Positions 3,548 to 5,368 of a stretch of 5,368 nucleotides of DNA are shown one piece after another. Position numbers and translations under genes: made by a program. The notes under the pieces were generated by a model. It was not told the origin of the DNA, ran no database searches, and saw only the letters and a list, made by a program, of their open reading frames with translations. Numbering within the stretch: position 1 is the stretch's first letter; every line of letters starts with the position of its first letter. The DNA is from Phycisphaerales bacterium. Lineage in GTDB: Bacteria > Planctomycetota > Phycisphaerae > Sedimentisphaerales > Anaerobacaceae. The stretch is taken from contig DQCG01000514.1 of NCBI GenBank assembly GCA_003533825.1, forward strand, positions 1 through 5,368, given 5' to 3'.

Positions 3548-5368
3548 ATGGGCATTAGGGCAAATCCGGTAACCTGTTTTGCAATTGCGATTTTTGCGGC
3601 GGCTCTTTGCGGCACAATCACTCCGGCTGCAACCATCGATATTGACGGCGGCTCGCCGGTGAGTGATCTTATCTCTCCGGGCGGTGCCTGGAAATACTTC
3701 AAAGGTACCGAGCCGCCGAGCAATCCGCCGAGCGTATGGAATACCGTCGATTTCGATGATTCGCACTGGCAGACGGGGCCCGGCGGTTTCGGCTACGGCG
3801 ATAACGATGACGCCACGGTTCTCGACGATATGCGGGGCAATTATGTTTCGGTGTACATCCGAAAGGAATTTTCAGTCTCGTCGCCGTCGGCCAACGAAGT
3901 TGTCAAGTTCGAGATAGATTACGATGACGGCTTCATCGTGTATCTCAACGGCTCCGAAATCAAGCGGGCGCACATGGCCCAAGGCGCCGCCGGATATGAT
4001 ACGAGGGCGGCATCCGCTCACGAGGCCGGCTCGCCCGAGACATTCGTCCTGGGAACGGCGGACGATCTGCTGAATGAAGGCGTGAATATTCTGGCCGTAC
4101 AGGGTCATAACAGCTCCGCGAGCAGCTCGGATTTCTCGCTTATACCGGCACTTCGAACGGCATCGGATATAATCCGAGCCGGCGAGACATGGATCGTGGA
4201 AACCGATACGGTGACACTTAAGGGCGAGCAGAGAATGTTAGTTCCGGTAGTACTGGTCGACGGAATTCAAGCCAATAGTGACATCCGCCAAAATCCCTGG
4301 AGTATTGAAATTTCACTTGTGCCCGGCCTGAACAGCATAACTGTAGAATATCTCCATGCGAACCTAAGAGATATTGTAGATACCAGAATCATCGAAATTA
4401 TGTACATTCCGGCGGAAAACTACTTCTCAGGCGAGTTAACCCAAAATACAACGTGGTCGGGGGCCTGCGTCGTTGAAGATACTGTTACAGTTCCCGCCGA
4501 CACGGTCCTGAAAATCGAGCCGGGAACGACGATCCTGATGAAGGATGCTGTGGAGATTCTCGTTTACGGGCAGCTACTCGCCGAGGGAGCCGAAGACAAA
4601 CCGGTTCATTTCACGCGCTACGCCGAAGGCATGTCGTGGAAAAAGATTATGTTCGTCGAGGCTGCCGACAGCCGGCTCGCGAACTGCATCATCGAGTACG
4701 CCGATAGCGAGGGCGAGCACCAGGATTATTACGGGACGGGACCGAGGACATACCACGAGGCGGTGGTTGCCCTTGCGTGTCACCTCGATATCGAAAACTG
4801 CATCTTCCGGAATCTTCCGGATGAAAGTGGCGGCGCGGACGGAGATGCCATAGCCATTATCTCGGATGACCAGGAGCATCCCGGAGAAGCGACGGCGAAC
4901 ATAAAAGGCTGCGAGTTTCTGTCAATCGGGCAGAGCGTGCATACCAGATTTTCCTACGTGCTGGTCGAGGATTGCTACTTTACGGGCAAGCGCGGCGACA
5001 ACGACGACGTCGATTTGTGGGGCGAGAGCACGCCGGCGCCTCTTATACGAAACAACCTTTTCCTTAATCCCGAACACGATGATATGATAAATCCCACCCG
5101 GTGCTCGGCGATTATTGTCGGCAACGTTATCGCCGGCTGCGACGATCACGGCATCGTCCTGCGTGATAAGTGCTTTCCCGTTTTAATGAATAACCTGATC
5201 GTGGACTGCCGTAACGCCGGCGTGGCGGTCGAAAATTCGTGCGATGCACTGCTCGTAAACAACACAATTGTCGATTGCGGCAGAGGGCTCAGGCTCTTCG
5301 ACCTGGGCAGGTGGGGCCCTCCGTATAATTTGAATCCCGGTGGCGGAACGGCTACGGTGATTAACTGT
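3548..5368 (+). CDS. Exported right-handed beta-helix protein with N-terminal galactose-binding-like domain (3' end beyond window)
   Basis: 607 codons are visible with no stop. Residues 1-28 form a signal peptide (hydrophobic core CFAIAIFAAALCG, probable cleavage after TPAA), so the protein is exported. Residues about 45-200 form a jelly-roll, galactose-binding-like domain: GGAWKYFKG, FDDSHWQTGPGGFGYGDNDDATVLDDM, YVSVYIRKEF, IDYDDGFIVYLNG, and GVNILAVQGHNSSASSSDFSL. I associate this module with large planctomycete proteins that often also carry lamin-tail and CotH kinase domains; neither is seen here. Residues about 208-290 look like an Ig-like strand domain (WSIEISLVPGLNSITVEYL). Residues about 294-607 are a right-handed beta-helix. 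It opens with the TTWSG...VTVPADTVLKIEPGTTILM...GQLLAEGAEDKPVHFT cap and continues as stacked rungs, with exact 23-residue repeats at 503-577. Beta-helices of this kind bind or cleave polysaccharides or act as surface adhesins; no catalytic residues can be assigned, so enzyme activity is not claimed. Its own promoter and ribosome binding site suggest independent expression. Confidence 0.88.
   Translation, partial: MGIRANPVTCFAIAIFAAALCGTITPAATIDIDGGSPVSDLISPGGAWKYFKGTEPPSNPPSVWNTVDFDDSHWQTGPGGFGYGDNDDATVLDDMRGNYVSVYIRKEFSVSSPSANEVVKFEIDYDDGFIVYLNGSEIKRAHMAQGAAGYDTRAASAHEAGSPETFVLGTADDLLNEGVNILAVQGHNSSASSSDFSLIPALRTASDIIRAGETWIVETDTVTLKGEQRMLVPVVLVDGIQANSDIRQNPWSIEISLVPGLNSITVEYLHANLRDIVDTRIIEIMYIPAENYFSGELTQNTTWSGACVVEDTVTVPADTVLKIEPGTTILMKDAVEILVYGQLLAEGAEDKPVHFTRYAEGMSWKKIMFVEAADSRLANCIIEYADSEGEHQDYYGTGPRTYHEAVVALACHLDIENCIFRNLPDESGGADGDAIAIISDDQEHPGEATANIKGCEFLSIGQSVHTRFSYVLVEDCYFTGKRGDNDDVDLWGESTPAPLIRNNLFLNPEHDDMINPTRCSAIIVGNVIAGCDDHGIVLRDKCFPVLMNNLIVDCRNAGVAVENSCDALLVNNTIVDCGRGLRLFDLGRWGPPYNLNPGGGTATVINC

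Noticed and set aside
3663..3917. Open frame on the + strand inside the beta-helix gene, with other short frames at 4545-4853 and on the minus strand across 3445-5149.
   Set aside because: All overlap the uninterrupted 607-codon frame that has a signal peptide, recognisable domains and a perfect ribosome binding site; their translations are low-complexity, Arg/Ser-rich shadows.

Overview
This window looks like a contig from a free-living, probably uncultured member of the Planctomycetota, perhaps Phycisphaerae-like. The evidence is the tail of a formylglycine-type sulfatase, a secreted right-handed beta-helix protein whose N-terminal domain carries the GYGDNDDATVLDDM...YVSVYIRK signature I associate with large planctomycete surface proteins, and a DUF2007 plus zinc-ribbon protein. 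The taxonomic call is an inference from protein style. No rRNA, tRNA, CRISPR array, transposase or phage gene was seen, and all supported genes lie on the + strand.

Layout. (1) Bases 2-358 are the C-terminal end of a sulfatase. (2) Bases 359-622 are non-coding and AT-rich, with two mutually exclusive hairpins near the 3' end. (3) Bases 623-1513 encode a membrane-anchored HEXXH zinc-metallopeptidase-like protein from a TTG start. It is followed 11 nt later by a small DUF2007/zinc-ribbon protein (1525-1863); the two probably form an operon. (4) A stem-loop (1875-1906) follows, then an AT-rich gene for a lipoprotein of unknown function (2025-2741). (5) Bases 2765-2851 repeat the 3' end of the DUF2007 gene at 72 of 87 identical positions. 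This is a decapitated second copy, directly followed by a gene for a membrane-anchored or secreted helical protein resembling a TolC hairpin (2877-3377). (6) A near-consensus sigma-70 promoter (TTGACA-17-TAGAAT) and a perfect AGGAGG ribosome binding site introduce a long gene (3548 to the window end, 607 codons visible). It encodes an exported protein with a galactose-binding-like N-terminal domain, an Ig-like linker and a right-handed beta-helix with exact 23-residue rungs.

How the genes fit together. The sulfatase and the beta-helix protein fit a polysaccharide-degrading or cell-surface lifestyle but are separate transcription units as far as can be seen. The middle block (623-3377) appears to be an envelope-associated cluster that has been rearranged: a tandem pair of DUF2007 genes seems to have lost the 5' part of its second member, with the AT-rich lipoprotein gene now lying between the copies. 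I see no convincing new defence or mobile system. The most noteworthy points are the broken DUF2007 paralogue with reciprocal cysteine loss, and the cysteine and asparagine ladders of the beta-helix.
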